The notes under the pieces: model-generated
The model's database searches: none
What the model was told of the DNA's origin: nothing
The model's input: only the letters and a program-made list of their open reading frames with translations
Position numbers and translations under genes: made by a program
Origin: Rikenellaceae bacterium
GTDB lineage: Bacteria; Bacteroidota; Bacteroidia; Bacteroidales; Rikenellaceae
Reading direction: 5' to 3'
NCBI GenBank assembly: GCA_021201795.1
Contig: JAJQEF010000002.1
Location: 42,976-106,975 of the forward strand
DNA: 64,000 nucleotides
In this document: positions 63,631 through 64,000 of the stretch, piece by piece
Position numbering within the stretch: the first letter of the stretch is position 1
Layout of the letters: every line of letters starts with the position of its first letter

Positions 63631-63917
63631 GAAAGAATCAAAGAGTAGATTTCACACGGATAAGAACTCTTTCCGAGCTTCATGCTGAACGCAGGCGGGT
63701 CTCTGAGGACATCGTCGCTACAGGCACACGGATAAATGTGAATACAGAAACCGTCGGAAGCATGTTCCGTGTAAGCTCATTCTGGAGCAAGATCGACAGT
63801 GCCATTGCATTCGGACATCAGGCTTATTCGGCATTTTCAGTTTTCAATGACCGTATACGCAGAAGGAAAAATAAAAAACGCAGCAAAAAAAGAAAGAAAG
63901 ATTGCGAAATAGATTAA
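63627..63917 (+). CDS. Small basic protein of unknown function
   Basis: 96 residues, with a helical N-terminal half and a very basic tail (RRRKNKKRSKKRKKD). No domain was recognised. It overlaps the holin-like gene by 4 nt and ends in a terminator, so the three small genes are one transcript. The tail may bind nucleic acid or the membrane surface. Confidence 0.7.
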   Translation: MRKNQRVDFTRIRTLSELHAERRRVSEDIVATGTRINVNTETVGSMFRVSSFWSKIDSAIAFGHQAYSAFSVFNDRIRRRKNKKRSKKRKKDCEID

Positions 63918-63944
63918 GGGTGCCGGATTAGGCACCTTTTTTTT
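63918..63944 (+). terminator. Terminator of the ytxH trio
   Basis: GGTGCC / GGCACC stem with a 6-nt loop and eight T, directly after the last stop codon. Confidence 0.85.
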
Positions 63945-63946
63945 AT

Positions 63947-64000
63947 TTAACGGAGAAAACTTTTAGCTTCGCTGAGCTCCACCAATGCTGACGCACAGAG
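63947..64000 (-). CDS. C-terminal end of a gene continuing beyond the window
   Basis: On the minus strand an open frame enters from the right edge and ends ALVELSEAKSFLR then TAA (63949-63947). It is convergent with the preceding trio. Seventeen codons are too few to assign a family. Confidence 0.45.
   Translation of the reverse strand, partial: LCASALVELSEAKSFLR

Overview
The window reads as a chromosomal segment of a Bacteroidales-type bacterium (phylum Bacteroidota). The evidence is several promoters matching the Bacteroides pattern TTG-N19-TAnnTTTG, the near absence of Shine-Dalgarno sequences, and typical gene families: a Bat aerotolerance-type operon, a TamL-like lipoprotein, a DUF6427 membrane protein, MurA with Asp in place of the catalytic Cys, and GH28 and GH35 enzymes with signal peptides. 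MqnA points to menaquinone synthesis by the futalosine route. No rRNA, tRNA, CRISPR array, prophage or intact insertion sequence was seen; genes are tightly packed and often overlap by 1 or 4 nt.

Layout. 1-6.4 kb: ung-dusB, facing a purD / DUF6427 / queA-like operon, then metX. 6.6-12.3 kb: MoxR, DUF58, BatD-like, BatC-like TPR, BatA and BatB, closed by a terminator. 12.4-20.8 kb: MarR regulator with a frameshifted MFS transporter, a frameshifted AraC regulator, and a tripartite RND efflux operon whose pump carries an in-frame TGA. 20.8-23.9 kb: a small acidic protein and a tandem pair of paralogous lipoproteins sharing their upstream region and signal peptide. 24-28.1 kb: HAD phosphatase, lipocalin, and a DNA-metabolism group (LigD-type phosphoesterase, radical SAM-HhH protein, DUF4130 protein). 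28.3-36.8 kb: mqnA, corA, an attenuator-controlled hisG-hisD-rsmA unit, an ABC-F ATPase and a NarL-type two-component pair. 36.8-43.4 kb: tamL, a GH28 enzyme, and murA-lolD-DUF2400. 43.5-50.3 kb: RNase R, branching enzyme, GH35 beta-galactosidase. 50.3-55.1 kb: outer-membrane barrel, HU-like protein, a LytS/LytTR-type signalling trio, YjbR and GrpB proteins. 55.6-64 kb: tannase-like esterase, a DJ-1/HxlR divergent pair, lnt, LysE-cmk-ispH, a COG0731-type radical SAM protein, and a small YtxH/holin-like/basic trio.

The clearest regulatory discovery is a complete translation-dependent attenuator in front of hisG. A perfect promoter starts RNA almost exactly at the GTG of an 18-codon, His-rich leader peptide. 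Its stop codon lies inside the segment GGTAGGCT, which competes with an identical copy for the 5' arm of a rho-independent terminator.

A second theme is gene erosion. Eight genes carry nine lesions: six in-frame stops and three single-base indels at short homopolymers. TGA and TAA also end many intact genes here, so this is not stop-codon reassignment. It is either real decay or assembly error, and read-level data would separate the two. The least understood functional group is the radical SAM / DUF4130 / phosphoesterase cluster.
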